Shown: positions 16,462 through 24,726 of the stretch, one piece after another
Position numbering within the stretch: the first letter of the stretch is position 1
Layout of the letters: the number at the start of each line of letters is the position of its first letter
From: a bacterium
GTDB lineage: Bacteria > Hydrothermota > 32-111
Assembly: GCA_028698175.1 (NCBI GenBank)
Contig: JAQVDU010000005.1
Location: 1-40,895 of the forward strand
Length of the DNA stretch: 40,895 nt
Direction: 5' to 3'
The notes under the pieces: generated by a model
The model's input: only the letters and a program-made list of their open reading frames with translations
Database searches by the model: none
Told to the model about the DNA's origin: nothing
Made by a program: the position numbers and the translations under genes

Positions 16462-16943
16462 TCGCCGAAGTATGTCCCGTTCTCTTTAAGGACTTCAATG
16501 TATATGACGATGCTGTCGGCAGAGTATGATTTTAGGAGGAACCGCGCATATACGCTGTCTTGGGTTTGCAGGTAGTACCAGTGGTTTTGATTCGGGTACT
16601 CCATGTCATAATAGCCTGTCGTGGGCGCATAAGGGTATTTATAGGGACCGTAATCTACAATCCCCGTCTTTTTGGCATTGCCTTTCGAGATAATTGTGTC
16701 TTTGGAAGGCGAAAGCATGCAGATTGATGAGGATTCGTATGAAGAGACTATCATGTCTGAGTCATCGCTTACAGAATCTGCCATGGCTTGTGTTCTGGAT
16801 ACAACAAGAGACGAGACGGAACTGTAACCCTTGTTATATATGACAAGATTGTCAATGCGAAGAAGATTTGGTTCAACGTCATTTATTGAGCAGGAGCTCA
16901 GTAAGAGGATAATCGAGATTAAAAAGAGATAGTTCTTTGTCAT
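16458..16943 (-). CDS. Putative lipoprotein of unknown function
   Basis: A 161-residue lipoprotein. The signal has a clear lipobox, LLSSC with C18 as the lipid-bearing residue after MTKNYLFLISIILLLSS. The mature part is rich in Ser, Asp and Tyr and contains no motif I know; two tyrosine-rich stretches (GPYKYPYAP, NHWYYLQTQ) stand out. The start is unusual: ATG 16943 follows the T tract of the upstream terminator directly, with no ribosome site and no room for a promoter. Expression may depend on readthrough of that terminator. It overlaps the next gene by 4 bases. Confidence 0.65.
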   Translation of the reverse strand: MTKNYLFLISIILLLSSCSINDVEPNLLRIDNLVIYNKGYSSVSSLVVSRTQAMADSVSDDSDMIVSSYESSSICMLSPSKDTIISKGNAKKTGIVDYGPYKYPYAPTTGYYDMEYPNQNHWYYLQTQDSVYARFLLKSYSADSIVIYIEVLKENGTYFGE

Positions 16944-16944
16944 G

Positions 16945-16977
16945 ATAAAAAAAGAGAGGGCAAGAGCCCTCTCTTTT
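16945..16977 (-). terminator. Rho-independent terminator (possible attenuator)
   Basis: A 12-bp perfect stem, AAAAGAGAGGGC at 16950-16961 (plus strand), pairs with its complement at 16966-16977 around a four-base loop. Read on the minus strand it is followed by a run of seven or more T. It ends the lipoprotein operon 17805-16996, but the T tract also runs into the ATG of the next lipoprotein gene. Confidence 0.9.
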
Positions 16978-16995
16978 ACAGGATATTTCTGTTTC

Positions 16996-17535
16996 TTATT
17001 CTTCTACGTCGAAATAGACTGTTCCGTCTGTCTGGTAATCGTATTCAAACTCAACCATGTCGTACGGTGAAGTGTAGCTTGTTATATGAAGCTTTGCATA
17101 GTCGCCATTGTCAAACTTTACCCAGTACCATGCGTCTGCCTCAACTTTTATTGAGATTGAAGTCATTGTCTCGGGCGCTGTCATGTCTGCGCTGTCTGCT
17201 GCCGCAAAGTACGTTGTCTTGGGATCATTGTCTCCCCAATAATAAACCTCTGAATCTCCGTCTGCTGAGACAAAGAATGCTCCCTCTGTGTAGTCCCTGT
17301 CATTGTACCAGAAATCAACCGTTCCGCCGTTTCCGGTTACTGAGATGGCTTCGCCTTCTCCCGTCGCTGCGTCTGAAATCCAGAATCCTGATGCTCCTGC
17401 CTGGTCAAAGTCCCACATCTGAATGTCAACGTATGACTCAACTGTCTCTGAGTGGTCTGTCACAGGGGGATTGATTATTGAGCAGCCCGCGAATACAAGG
17501 GCCAATACAGCTATAATACCTAAAAATTTCTTCAT
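16996..17535 (-). CDS. Acidic lipoprotein of unknown function
   Basis: A 179-residue lipoprotein with signal MKKFLGIIAVLALVFAGC and lipobox VFAGC (C18). The mature part is strongly acidic and rich in Tyr, Trp, Asp and Thr, with predicted beta strands, as in small all-beta domains facing outward. Repeated alternation such as YWVKFDNGDYAKLHITSY suggests a beta-sandwich. I do not recognise a family. It starts 15 bases after a coiled-coil lipoprotein with a strong ribosome site (AAAGGAGGAG) and is ended by the terminator at 16945-16977, so it is well expressed with its partner. Confidence 0.7.
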   Translation of the reverse strand: MKKFLGIIAVLALVFAGCSIINPPVTDHSETVESYVDIQMWDFDQAGASGFWISDAATGEGEAISVTGNGGTVDFWYNDRDYTEGAFFVSADGDSEVYYWGDNDPKTTYFAAADSADMTAPETMTSISIKVEADAWYWVKFDNGDYAKLHITSYTSPYDMVEFEYDYQTDGTVYFDVEE

Positions 17536-17550
17536 TTTTCTCCTCCTTTC

Positions 17551-17805
17551 TTACTTTGTTTTCGGTGGCGCTGACTTTACAGGCTCGTTTGTTGTGTTGA
17601 CTTTGTCTCCGCCGTCAACCTTTACGTCCACCTTAACCGGATTCTTAAGAGCTTCAACATCTGCCTGAAGAGTCTTTACAGTCTCTTCCATTTTGACTAT
17701 CTGGTCTTTGAGTGTCTGAATGTCTGTGGTCAACTTGGTGTCTGTGCATCCTGCAAAGACAAGAAGAAGGACTGCGACTGAAAGTACTACGATAAATCTT
17801 TTCAT
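17551..17805 (-). CDS. Small Lpp-like coiled-coil lipoprotein
   Basis: An 84-residue lipoprotein. Signal MKRFIVVLSVAVLLLVFAGC has lipobox VFAGC (C20). Residues 25-56 (LTTDIQTLKDQIVKMEETVK and following) have heptad spacing of hydrophobic residues, so they form a coiled coil like Lpp. The last 25 residues are polar, proline- and lysine-rich and end PPKTK. A peptidoglycan or surface anchor role is likely but not shown. It has a strong ribosome site (AGGAGG), its own promoter at 17830-17858 and is the first of two genes. Confidence 0.8.
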   Translation of the reverse strand: MKRFIVVLSVAVLLLVFAGCTDTKLTTDIQTLKDQIVKMEETVKTLQADVEALKNPVKVDVKVDGGDKVNTTNEPVKSAPPKTK

Positions 17806-17829
17806 CCAACCTCCTGGTAAATTTTAATA

Positions 17830-17858
17830 ATTATAATACATAATTCCTTAAAAGTCAA
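17830..17858 (-). promoter_or_regulatory. Sigma-70 promoter of the two-lipoprotein operon
   Basis: Minus strand: TTGACT (17858-17853), 17 bases, TATAAT (17835-17830). Start of transcription is expected near 17823, giving a short leader with AGGAGG before ATG 17805. Confidence 0.85.
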
Positions 17859-17868
17859 TAATTCAAAA

Positions 17869-17896
17869 TAAGTATTAGGCGACTCCAAAATACTTA
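17869..17896 (-). terminator. Weak terminator of the RRM gene
   Basis: TAAGTATT and its complement form an 8-bp stem with an inner GG/CC pair, and the upstream arm contains the TAA stop codon of the RRM gene. On the minus strand it is followed by ATTTTGAATT, so termination would be moderate. Confidence 0.45.
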
Positions 17897-18184
17897 TCTG
17901 CCTCTTCTGAAGTTATCTCTTCTCGGTCCGCCGTTTCCTCTGCTCTCTTTCGGCCTTGCTTCATTGACTACTAGGTTGCGTCCCATAACGTCTTTGCCGT
18001 TCATTGTCTCGATTGCCTTCTTTCCTTCTTCATCCGCCATCTCGACGAAACCGAAGCCACGGGGCTTGTTTGTTTCGCGATCTTTAATAAGTGTCACTGA
18101 TGTGACTTCGCCGAAAACCTCAAATTCTCTCTTGAGATCTTCTTCTGTGCATGTGTAAGACAGGTTGCCTACGTAAATCTTCAT
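17894..18184 (-). CDS. RRM RNA-binding protein (cold-shock/glycine-rich type)
   Basis: A 96-residue protein with a single RNA recognition motif. RNP2 is IYVGNLSY (3-10) and RNP1 is RGFGFVEM (about 42-49), with both aromatic positions kept for base stacking. The tail (about 80-96) is Arg/Gly-rich. Bacterial proteins of this type bind single-stranded RNA and are often abundant or cold-induced. It has a good ribosome site (AAAGGAG), a clear promoter and a leader of about 180 bases, fitting post-transcriptional control. Confidence 0.95.
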   Translation of the reverse strand: MKIYVGNLSYTCTEEDLKREFEVFGEVTSVTLIKDRETNKPRGFGFVEMADEEGKKAIETMNGKDVMGRNLVVNEARPKESRGNGGPRRDNFRRGR

Positions 18185-18425
18185 TTGTTCTCCTTTTTGT
18201 GTTTTGTGAATATATGGAAATCGCCTAATCTCATAAATAGACCGTTTATTAGTTCAAGGAAGAATTCGAGAGGATATTCCCCGCCAAATAGATAGAGGCT
18301 TCAAAAACCATCAAACCACTTCCGAAATTCGAAAACCGAAAAAGTTAAAATTAAAATTCATACAAGGGATATTATACACATTATACGCTTTTTTTCAAGG
18401 GGGTAGGTGCCGATTTTTTATTTTC
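18185..18425 (-). promoter_or_regulatory. Promoter and about 180-base leader of the RRM gene
   Basis: This gap lies between sprA and the RRM gene. On the minus strand TTGAAA (18398-18393), 16 bases and TATAAT (18376-18371) form a promoter; a second TATAAT at 18385-18380 lies too close to the same -35 box. Transcription from about 18364 gives a leader of about 180 bases before ATG 18184. The first part of the leader is AT-rich; its middle has GGCGGGG and GAATTC-like segments that could pair. No ORF of note is present, nor a clear terminator for sprA. Confidence 0.7.
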
Positions 18426-21400
18426 TCAGAATCTGAACAAAACATAGAAACCTGCGGAAAATGACTGTCTCTTGTCTCCCCTTTTGATGTCCTCGCTTCT
18501 TGTGAACCCCATGTTGAGTCCTCCTGTGACATTATTGGAGAAGTTATAGTCTGCCCGAGGTTTAATATCGTACAGAATTCTCTCTTCAAGCGCGTTCTCG
18601 TTTGTTATGTCGGTTTCAATGGATTTTGAAAAGCTGAAGTCGATTCCCGTATTGAGGTTGGACTTGAATTTTATCCTTTTATTCAAAAGAGGAATGTTCA
18701 TCCCTGTCGGAGATGAGAAAGAATAGCTTATCGAGAGGGAGTGAGAGAAATTTTCGCTCTTCCGCATCGTCTCTATTGTACCCAAATTCGACTGAAGGTT
18801 TGTCGTGTAATTGAAATTGTAATTCGCATTCATTCCGAATAAAAACACTCCGTTGAAACCTATTAGGGGAAGAAAGTCAATCGACTCTGTCTTCCTGTCC
18901 GGAAGAGAGTCAAGCTTTCCCGCCTCTGTTGATGATCTGTTGAAGGAGTTTCTCAAAGAGAGCGACCTGAATCCTTTATTCAGCAGGATTATGTCCTCGA
19001 GCCCGCTTATTTCAAATGACAGAGAAGGCCATCGTGTGTTGATATCCCTGTTTATATTGTCAGAAAGACCGGTTGTTGAGATTGATCTCGAGAATGATCC
19101 GCTCATTGAGACATTGCCAAGGTTGACCGATGAGGAAAATGAGTAGCTTTCAGAAGTGTTTTTCCTGAGGTCTGTTCTCTCGGAATACATCTCATAAGGT
19201 ATTGAATCAGTGAGGCCGAGCTGAAACAAAAGCGGAGCCCTTGAAGAGACGTATGAGTAGGAATTGGCATTCGTCTTCGAGTAACTGTAATTAAGCGGCG
19301 TGAATTTTTCAAAAAAGGTTTCAAGGTATTTTGCCATCCACGGCGGGCTCATCACGATGGCTGTTGAATCATTCGCTTCGTTTCTCAGCCTCATCAACCA
19401 TGAAAGTAAAAACGGATAGTCTAAAAAACCTCCTACAGAAAATCTTCCATTGTTTGTAAAATCAGTAATGTTGTAGGGGTCATCAGTAACAATCAGGTTC
19501 TGATTGTTCCTTTCGGTGTATGAAGTGTTGAGATTCAGATTATGGCTGATAAACCTGACAAAGACAGGATTGTACTGGAGTGAGATGGTGTGGTTCTTTC
19601 CGGTCTCAAGCCCGAAAGCGCTCAATCGTCCGTCTCCTTCATAATTAAGGTCATTGGTTCTCTGTTCCGAAAAAGACAGATTCAGGGAGCGGAATACTTT
19701 GTAGGTCGTTGAAAGCGACCTGCTTACAGTCTTGTTGTCTGACGATCCTATCTTCACAAATCCCGTGTCTCCGGATATATATGATGCTGAAGAGTTTCTA
19801 TTGAAACCCGCCGAGTATGAAAACTGCGAGGGCATAGGGTAGAAATCCATTCTTCCAAGGATTTTAACACTCTTTACGGGAGGAGCGAGAGAGTATGAGG
19901 CATTTACCGAATGTGCATTCGTTGTGTCTGTTCTGCTGTATGATCTTGAGTTACCGTTTGAATAACCGTAAGAAAAAGAGAGAAGGTCAAGCGTATAATG
20001 AAGGAAAGGGTTTAGAAATCTCTTTGACCTTCTCAGGCTTGCTGAGTAGCTTTCGCTGTTTGAGTATGAGCTGTTTTCGGCCGTCTCCTGTTCAGACATC
20101 CTGTAATCTGTTCCTATTCTGAAGTATGGCTTGAAAGTGGAGGGACTTTTGGAGTACGAGAGCGGAATCGAGATGCCTAAAAATTCAGGCAGAAGCTTTT
20201 CCCCGTTTAATGAAGCATTGACGCGATAGCCGCTGTTCGTGTTTCCGGAGCCGTTTGTTTCATTAATGGTGACAAAAAACGGATTTCTGTAGTTTCCGGA
20301 CAATGAGAGAGTCAGAAGTTCCGGTAGAGAAAACGTTAAAGACATGTCTCCAGCGGTTCCGAGGTTTCTTTTAGGTTCCAAAAGCATAATGTCATCGACC
20401 CAGACTTCGCTTGTTGCAGGAAAATTCGAGTTGTTCATCACCACAAATTCAATATAATTGATGTTCGTCAGTGACGGAGCCCCGTGATAGCCGAAAATAC
20501 CCTGCTCAAAAGAAAGAGATTCTGGGTGGCTTATCTTGATATTCACGAGAGTTTCAAGCGGTATCTCAACATGAGTCCATTCTTTAGTAGGTCTTAGTTT
20601 CAGATAATAGTAATTCATAGAATCGCCGCCGAACTTGAAGTAAAGGTCAAGGGAGTCGGAATCAGTCGATTTGAAGTACATTGACAATTTTTCATACCTC
20701 TCGTATGAGTCCTTCAAACTCAAAATTTTATATACCCTTCCGCCCTCCGAATGAAGAAGATTCTCAGCATAAAGCACCATTGACTGCTCTCTCTTCGCCT
20801 TGCCCGAGTAATCAAGCCCAGGATCATATGGAGGGTCATAATCAGGGTCAGTCTGGTTGTTCTTTGCTCCCACGTAGAATTTTTCCTCCGTTGTGTTTAT
20901 TGAAGAGTAATTCTTCCATTTGTTTGAAACGATTGAAATCTGATAGAGCGAGAGCCTGCCGCCCGAAGGAGCACCAGTCCAGTACATTCTCGCATATTTT
21001 ATGTATTTCAAATCAGGGTTTCCGACTATTTCAACATCATCGGAAGACAGAGGTATTCTGTAAAGCTTCCATCCTGTAGATGCATTCTCATAGACCATAT
21101 TGGCGCTTGAAGAAAGCGCCACCGTGAATCTGTAAACGTCAAGATTTGTATTGAGCGAACCGTCCCTGTCAAGGTCCTCCGTGTCAAGCGTATTGTTTCC
21201 TTCCGTTCCGTTTATCCGAGAATAATCGTTCGGGTTGGCAGTGCTGTAATTGTAATCATCGTTTCCGTCGTCTCCGGAGATGCTCTGAGAATCATCACCG
21301 TCGACATTGTCCAGTCCGGTGTCCTCGTCAGCGTCCAGTATTCCGTCATTGTTCGCGTCTTCAGTCTGAAGGATATTGTCCGGACTAAGCACGTTTCCGT

Positions 21401-23876
21401 CATCGTCCTTTCTAACCACGTCCTCTATTATGTTCTTTCCAATCTCCACAGTCAGCAGCCCTGAGTCTCCCTTTACCCATACTTCAAAGAACATCATGTC
21501 AGACATGTCTATTCCGGTGCGAGAGATGGAGTGGTTGAAAGAGACAAAAGTATTTTCAGGATACGCACCGTTAGGATTCATTGAAATGCTTAGTATAGAC
21601 ACGTCGTCATCCCTGTCAAGTTCCGGCAGAAGCTCGTTTATATTTCCTAGAATCTCCCTTTCATTAAACCAGTAATAATCATCCGCAAGGTCTGTCGGAG
21701 ACATAAGCGGAGGCAAAGAGCCGAGGGTCCAGGATTTTCTGTCTGTCGACAGGTCGTTTGAAGCGAGCACCGATTCCATATTGTCTATGAATGCTTTTCC
21801 GGTTGAATTGGGATTGGGATATGAGATAGCCGCTTTTGTGGATATTGAAAGCGCCGAGGGTGATGATGAGTAATAAAAAGGAAGAAGATTTGCAAAATCA
21901 GTGACTGAAAAATATCTGTCATCGTATGTTATGTCAAACTCTCCCACCAAAGCCTCCTGCGGCTCCTCTCCGAGCCTCGGATAATCTTCAAGCTCATAAG
22001 ATAGTGTGTTATAGAGCCAATTGGAGTTGGAAGTTATTTTATCAGAGAATGAATAATCAAGGTGAAGCCCCAAAAGATTCTTTGAAGCAAGGGAGAGAAA
22101 CGGTGCATACTGGTAGTCGATTGTGATTTCAGCGTTTGTAAAATTGGCTTCGTCCGAGAGGAAGTTGACTATTCCATATTCATAATCAATCGTATAGTCC
22201 TTGTCCTTTTCCATTGTCTTTCCGTTTATTTTTACAACTTCGCTTCCTTCAAGTATGTTGAAAACGCCGAGAGAATATATTGACTGGGATCCTCTGTAAG
22301 ATATGTCAATATAATACAGCCTTCCTATGTAAGTGCCAGTCTCCTGAGAGGTGTATATGATTGAATCCGGCTCCTCAAGGCTCTCTGACGCAAACGGAAG
22401 AAGCTGAGGGAAGAAAACGTATCCTCTGTCAAAATTCACGTAATTCAAATCCACCTTTCCGTCGTCATTATTGTCCAGCCCCAGTATTTTTATGTAGGTC
22501 TTTTCATTCTCCAGCTCATAATCCTCTCCCGAGCCATAATTGACCTTCTTTATCCTCAAATTGAAGGATTCGGGTATTATGTTTCTGGATGAGAAAGTAT
22601 AAATATTCTTCATCATATAGTTCCAGGTAAGAGAGGAGGGATAATCATCTTTCTGCTTTATAGCTTTGAGAGTTAGAGTGTCTCCCTCTTCGTAGATAAC
22701 GCTTCCGACAGTGTCGATTTGCCCGCCTTCTCTCTTTACAATGTATGAGATTCCGATAACCTCGTTTGATGATACTGTCGAGAGGAATTCAATAAAATGC
22801 CCGCCTCTGTTGTAATAGTAATCATTATTGTCTCCGCTCTTGAGAAGTATGAACATTCCCTCAAACATTGAAGAATCATAAGTCCCCGGAAGATAAACGA
22901 TTCTTCCGGCTACAGCGCCCTGCTCGTCATTGTTGGTTCCTATACCGTCGTCTTTGAACACATTAAGCTGAATAATGCTGTCAGAAGACAAGAGTCCGAG
23001 AAAATAGAATCTGTTCTTATTGTACTCCGAATCGTAGAGTTTCATAGAATCCAGTTTTGTATTTCCAACGAACTGCTTCTGCTCGCTCTCGCCTGTCTGT
23101 TTGCTTGCGATTGCAGTGAAATTGACTCCTCCCACCTGTCCTGATCCCTTTATTCCGAAAAGGCCTTTGTGCTGGGGGGTGCCACCTATTAGTTTTATGC
23201 CTGGAAGAGAGAGATCAACGTCGCCAGCCTCTATCCTCTGCAGAATATCATCGTCAATCCCCTGGTATGATACTTTTACTTTGTTGTCCGATTCGCGTTC
23301 TGACTCCGAGTCATGATTCAGATTGACTTTTATTCTGTCTCCGACGGAGCCGGTCACGTTGACTATCAGATGCTGATACAACAGAAATTCAGGGATGAGA
23401 GATGACGCAGTGACATTTGTGTCGACTCCGGAGAGGTCAAACGTCTTTGAGCCAGAGTATTCGACTCGTTCGGAGCCGTCCACAACGAGTTTTCCTCCTT
23501 CACCGAAAAGAGAAGACATTTTTCCGAACGTTATTGGAAGGTCTATGTCTCCTATAAGGCCGTATTCCTGAGCATTCGCTTCAAATGCCTTTACTGCGTT
23601 TTCACGGAACAGCTCATTTACATAGCTCTGATTCTTTCCTTCAAGATATTGATTGAGCATTAAAACCGAGTCGATACCTACCATATGGTCCTGAAAGTAT
23701 GTTTTGAAAAAGACGAGCTTATTCGCTTCGTCAATCTCGACTCTCTTTTCATATCCCTGCGACTTAAGTCTGTTCAACAGAAGTTTTTCCTCAAGATATT
23801 CATTCTGATAGTCCTGCGCGTGTGAATTAATGGCGAAAACAATCACCGACGCAAGAAAAATCAATTTTTTTATCAT
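18426..23876 (-). CDS. sprA: SprA-family type IX secretion outer-membrane translocon
   Basis: An 1816-residue SprA/Sov-like protein, the large outer-membrane barrel through which type IX cargo leaves the cell. Residues 1-20 are a signal peptide (cleavage after INSHA). The N-terminal hallmark segment runs from ITFGKMSSLFGEGG (116-129) into VDGSERVEYSGSKTFDLSG. Residues about 830-900 contain Asp-rich calcium-type repeats (NNDGILDADED and following). The rest alternates short polar loops and amphipathic strands, ending AGFYVLFRF, a terminal barrel strand with aromatic C-terminus. Bacteroidota SprA proteins are usually above 2300 residues, so this is a shorter form. It is the last gene of the lexA-led run and overlaps nfo by 4 bases. 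The other core components are not in the window. Confidence 0.9.
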   Translation of the reverse strand: MIKKLIFLASVIVFAINSHAQDYQNEYLEEKLLLNRLKSQGYEKRVEIDEANKLVFFKTYFQDHMVGIDSVLMLNQYLEGKNQSYVNELFRENAVKAFEANAQEYGLIGDIDLPITFGKMSSLFGEGGKLVVDGSERVEYSGSKTFDLSGVDTNVTASSLIPEFLLYQHLIVNVTGSVGDRIKVNLNHDSESERESDNKVKVSYQGIDDDILQRIEAGDVDLSLPGIKLIGGTPQHKGLFGIKGSGQVGGVNFTAIASKQTGESEQKQFVGNTKLDSMKLYDSEYNKNRFYFLGLLSSDSIIQLNVFKDDGIGTNNDEQGAVAGRIVYLPGTYDSSMFEGMFILLKSGDNNDYYYNRGGHFIEFLSTVSSNEVIGISYIVKREGGQIDTVGSVIYEEGDTLTLKAIKQKDDYPSSLTWNYMMKNIYTFSSRNIIPESFNLRIKKVNYGSGEDYELENEKTYIKILGLDNNDDGKVDLNYVNFDRGYVFFPQLLPFASESLEEPDSIIYTSQETGTYIGRLYYIDISYRGSQSIYSLGVFNILEGSEVVKINGKTMEKDKDYTIDYEYGIVNFLSDEANFTNAEITIDYQYAPFLSLASKNLLGLHLDYSFSDKITSNSNWLYNTLSYELEDYPRLGEEPQEALVGEFDITYDDRYFSVTDFANLLPFYYSSSPSALSISTKAAISYPNPNSTGKAFIDNMESVLASNDLSTDRKSWTLGSLPPLMSPTDLADDYYWFNEREILGNINELLPELDRDDDVSILSISMNPNGAYPENTFVSFNHSISRTGIDMSDMMFFEVWVKGDSGLLTVEIGKNIIEDVVRKDDDGNVLSPDNILQTEDANNDGILDADEDTGLDNVDGDDSQSISGDDGNDDYNYSTANPNDYSRINGTEGNNTLDTEDLDRDGSLNTNLDVYRFTVALSSSANMVYENASTGWKLYRIPLSSDDVEIVGNPDLKYIKYARMYWTGAPSGGRLSLYQISIVSNKWKNYSSINTTEEKFYVGAKNNQTDPDYDPPYDPGLDYSGKAKREQSMVLYAENLLHSEGGRVYKILSLKDSYERYEKLSMYFKSTDSDSLDLYFKFGGDSMNYYYLKLRPTKEWTHVEIPLETLVNIKISHPESLSFEQGIFGYHGAPSLTNINYIEFVVMNNSNFPATSEVWVDDIMLLEPKRNLGTAGDMSLTFSLPELLTLSLSGNYRNPFFVTINETNGSGNTNSGYRVNASLNGEKLLPEFLGISIPLSYSKSPSTFKPYFRIGTDYRMSEQETAENSSYSNSESYSASLRRSKRFLNPFLHYTLDLLSFSYGYSNGNSRSYSRTDTTNAHSVNASYSLAPPVKSVKILGRMDFYPMPSQFSYSAGFNRNSSASYISGDTGFVKIGSSDNKTVSRSLSTTYKVFRSLNLSFSEQRTNDLNYEGDGRLSAFGLETGKNHTISLQYNPVFVRFISHNLNLNTSYTERNNQNLIVTDDPYNITDFTNNGRFSVGGFLDYPFLLSWLMRLRNEANDSTAIVMSPPWMAKYLETFFEKFTPLNYSYSKTNANSYSYVSSRAPLLFQLGLTDSIPYEMYSERTDLRKNTSESYSFSSSVNLGNVSMSGSFSRSISTTGLSDNINRDINTRWPSLSFEISGLEDIILLNKGFRSLSLRNSFNRSSTEAGKLDSLPDRKTESIDFLPLIGFNGVFLFGMNANYNFNYTTNLQSNLGTIETMRKSENFSHSLSISYSFSSPTGMNIPLLNKRIKFKSNLNTGIDFSFSKSIETDITNENALEERILYDIKPRADYNFSNNVTGGLNMGFTRSEDIKRGDKRQSFSAGFYVLFRF

Positions 23877-24715
23877 CGTCTCTTGATAAAGGAATTCAGG
23901 GTTTTTATTTCTTTCTTGAAATCGTCATAATCTCCGGGAACTTCGAGAATCATGGGATGATCCTTAAATCTCGAATCATTGACAAGCATTCTGAAAGCGT
24001 CAATTCCTATAAAACCCTTTCCTAAAAATTCATGCCTGTCCTTCCTTGTTCCAAGCTCATTCTTCGAATCGTTTATATGGAATAGCCTTATCTTATCTAT
24101 TCCCACTATTCTGTCGAACAAATCGAATGTTTTTTCGTATTCTTCAGCTGTTCTTATATCATATCCGGCCGCGAAGGTGTGGCATGTATCATAGCATACG
24201 AAGACTCTTTTTGAGTCTTTGAGTTTTGACAGTATGTCCCTTATATGCTCGAATCGCCACCCTATTGACGTGCCCTGGCCGGAAGTTGTCTCAAGGAGAA
24301 GGTAGCAGAAACTATTCTCATTTAAAATGATTTCTATCGCACCGGCTATTCTTGCTATGCCGATTTTATCTCCGGAACCCATGTGAGATCCCGGATGCAC
24401 GACCGTGTCACTGATGCCAAGGAGCTCAGCCCTGTTCATGTCATCCAAAAGAGATGCTACCGATTTATTGAAAACTTTGTCGTCGGGTGTTACAAGATTG
24501 AGAAGGTAAGATGCGTGAACATTTGCATATTGCACATTAGATTTCGCTCTCTTTTCCCTGAAAGAAGAGGCGGATGAAGCTTCGATAGGCTTGTTCTCCC
24601 ACTGCCTCTGATTTTTCGCGAATATCTGGACAGCCTCGCAGCCGATTTTATCGGCTGCGAGGAAGAGTTCATCGTAACCTTGAGAGACGCTCAAATGAGC
24701 GCCCAGCATGGGCAT
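23873..24715 (-). CDS. nfo: Endonuclease IV (AP endonuclease)
   Basis: A 280-residue TIM-barrel AP endonuclease that cuts DNA 5' of abasic sites in base-excision repair. All metal motifs of the family are visible: GAHLSVSQG, VVHPGSH, LLETTSGQG with the metal Glu, VCYDTCHTFAAGYD, HINDSKNELGTRKDRHEFLGKG and ILEVPGD. Length is typical. ATG 24715 has AAGGAG upstream. It sits between a DUF2723 protein (11-base gap) and sprA (4-base overlap). Its presence downstream of lexA and dinB makes the transcript rich in DNA-repair functions. Confidence 0.97.
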   Translation of the reverse strand: MPMLGAHLSVSQGYDELFLAADKIGCEAVQIFAKNQRQWENKPIEASSASSFREKRAKSNVQYANVHASYLLNLVTPDDKVFNKSVASLLDDMNRAELLGISDTVVHPGSHMGSGDKIGIARIAGAIEIILNENSFCYLLLETTSGQGTSIGWRFEHIRDILSKLKDSKRVFVCYDTCHTFAAGYDIRTAEEYEKTFDLFDRIVGIDKIRLFHINDSKNELGTRKDRHEFLGKGFIGIDAFRMLVNDSRFKDHPMILEVPGDYDDFKKEIKTLNSFIKRR

Positions 24716-24726
24716 TCTTATTCTCC

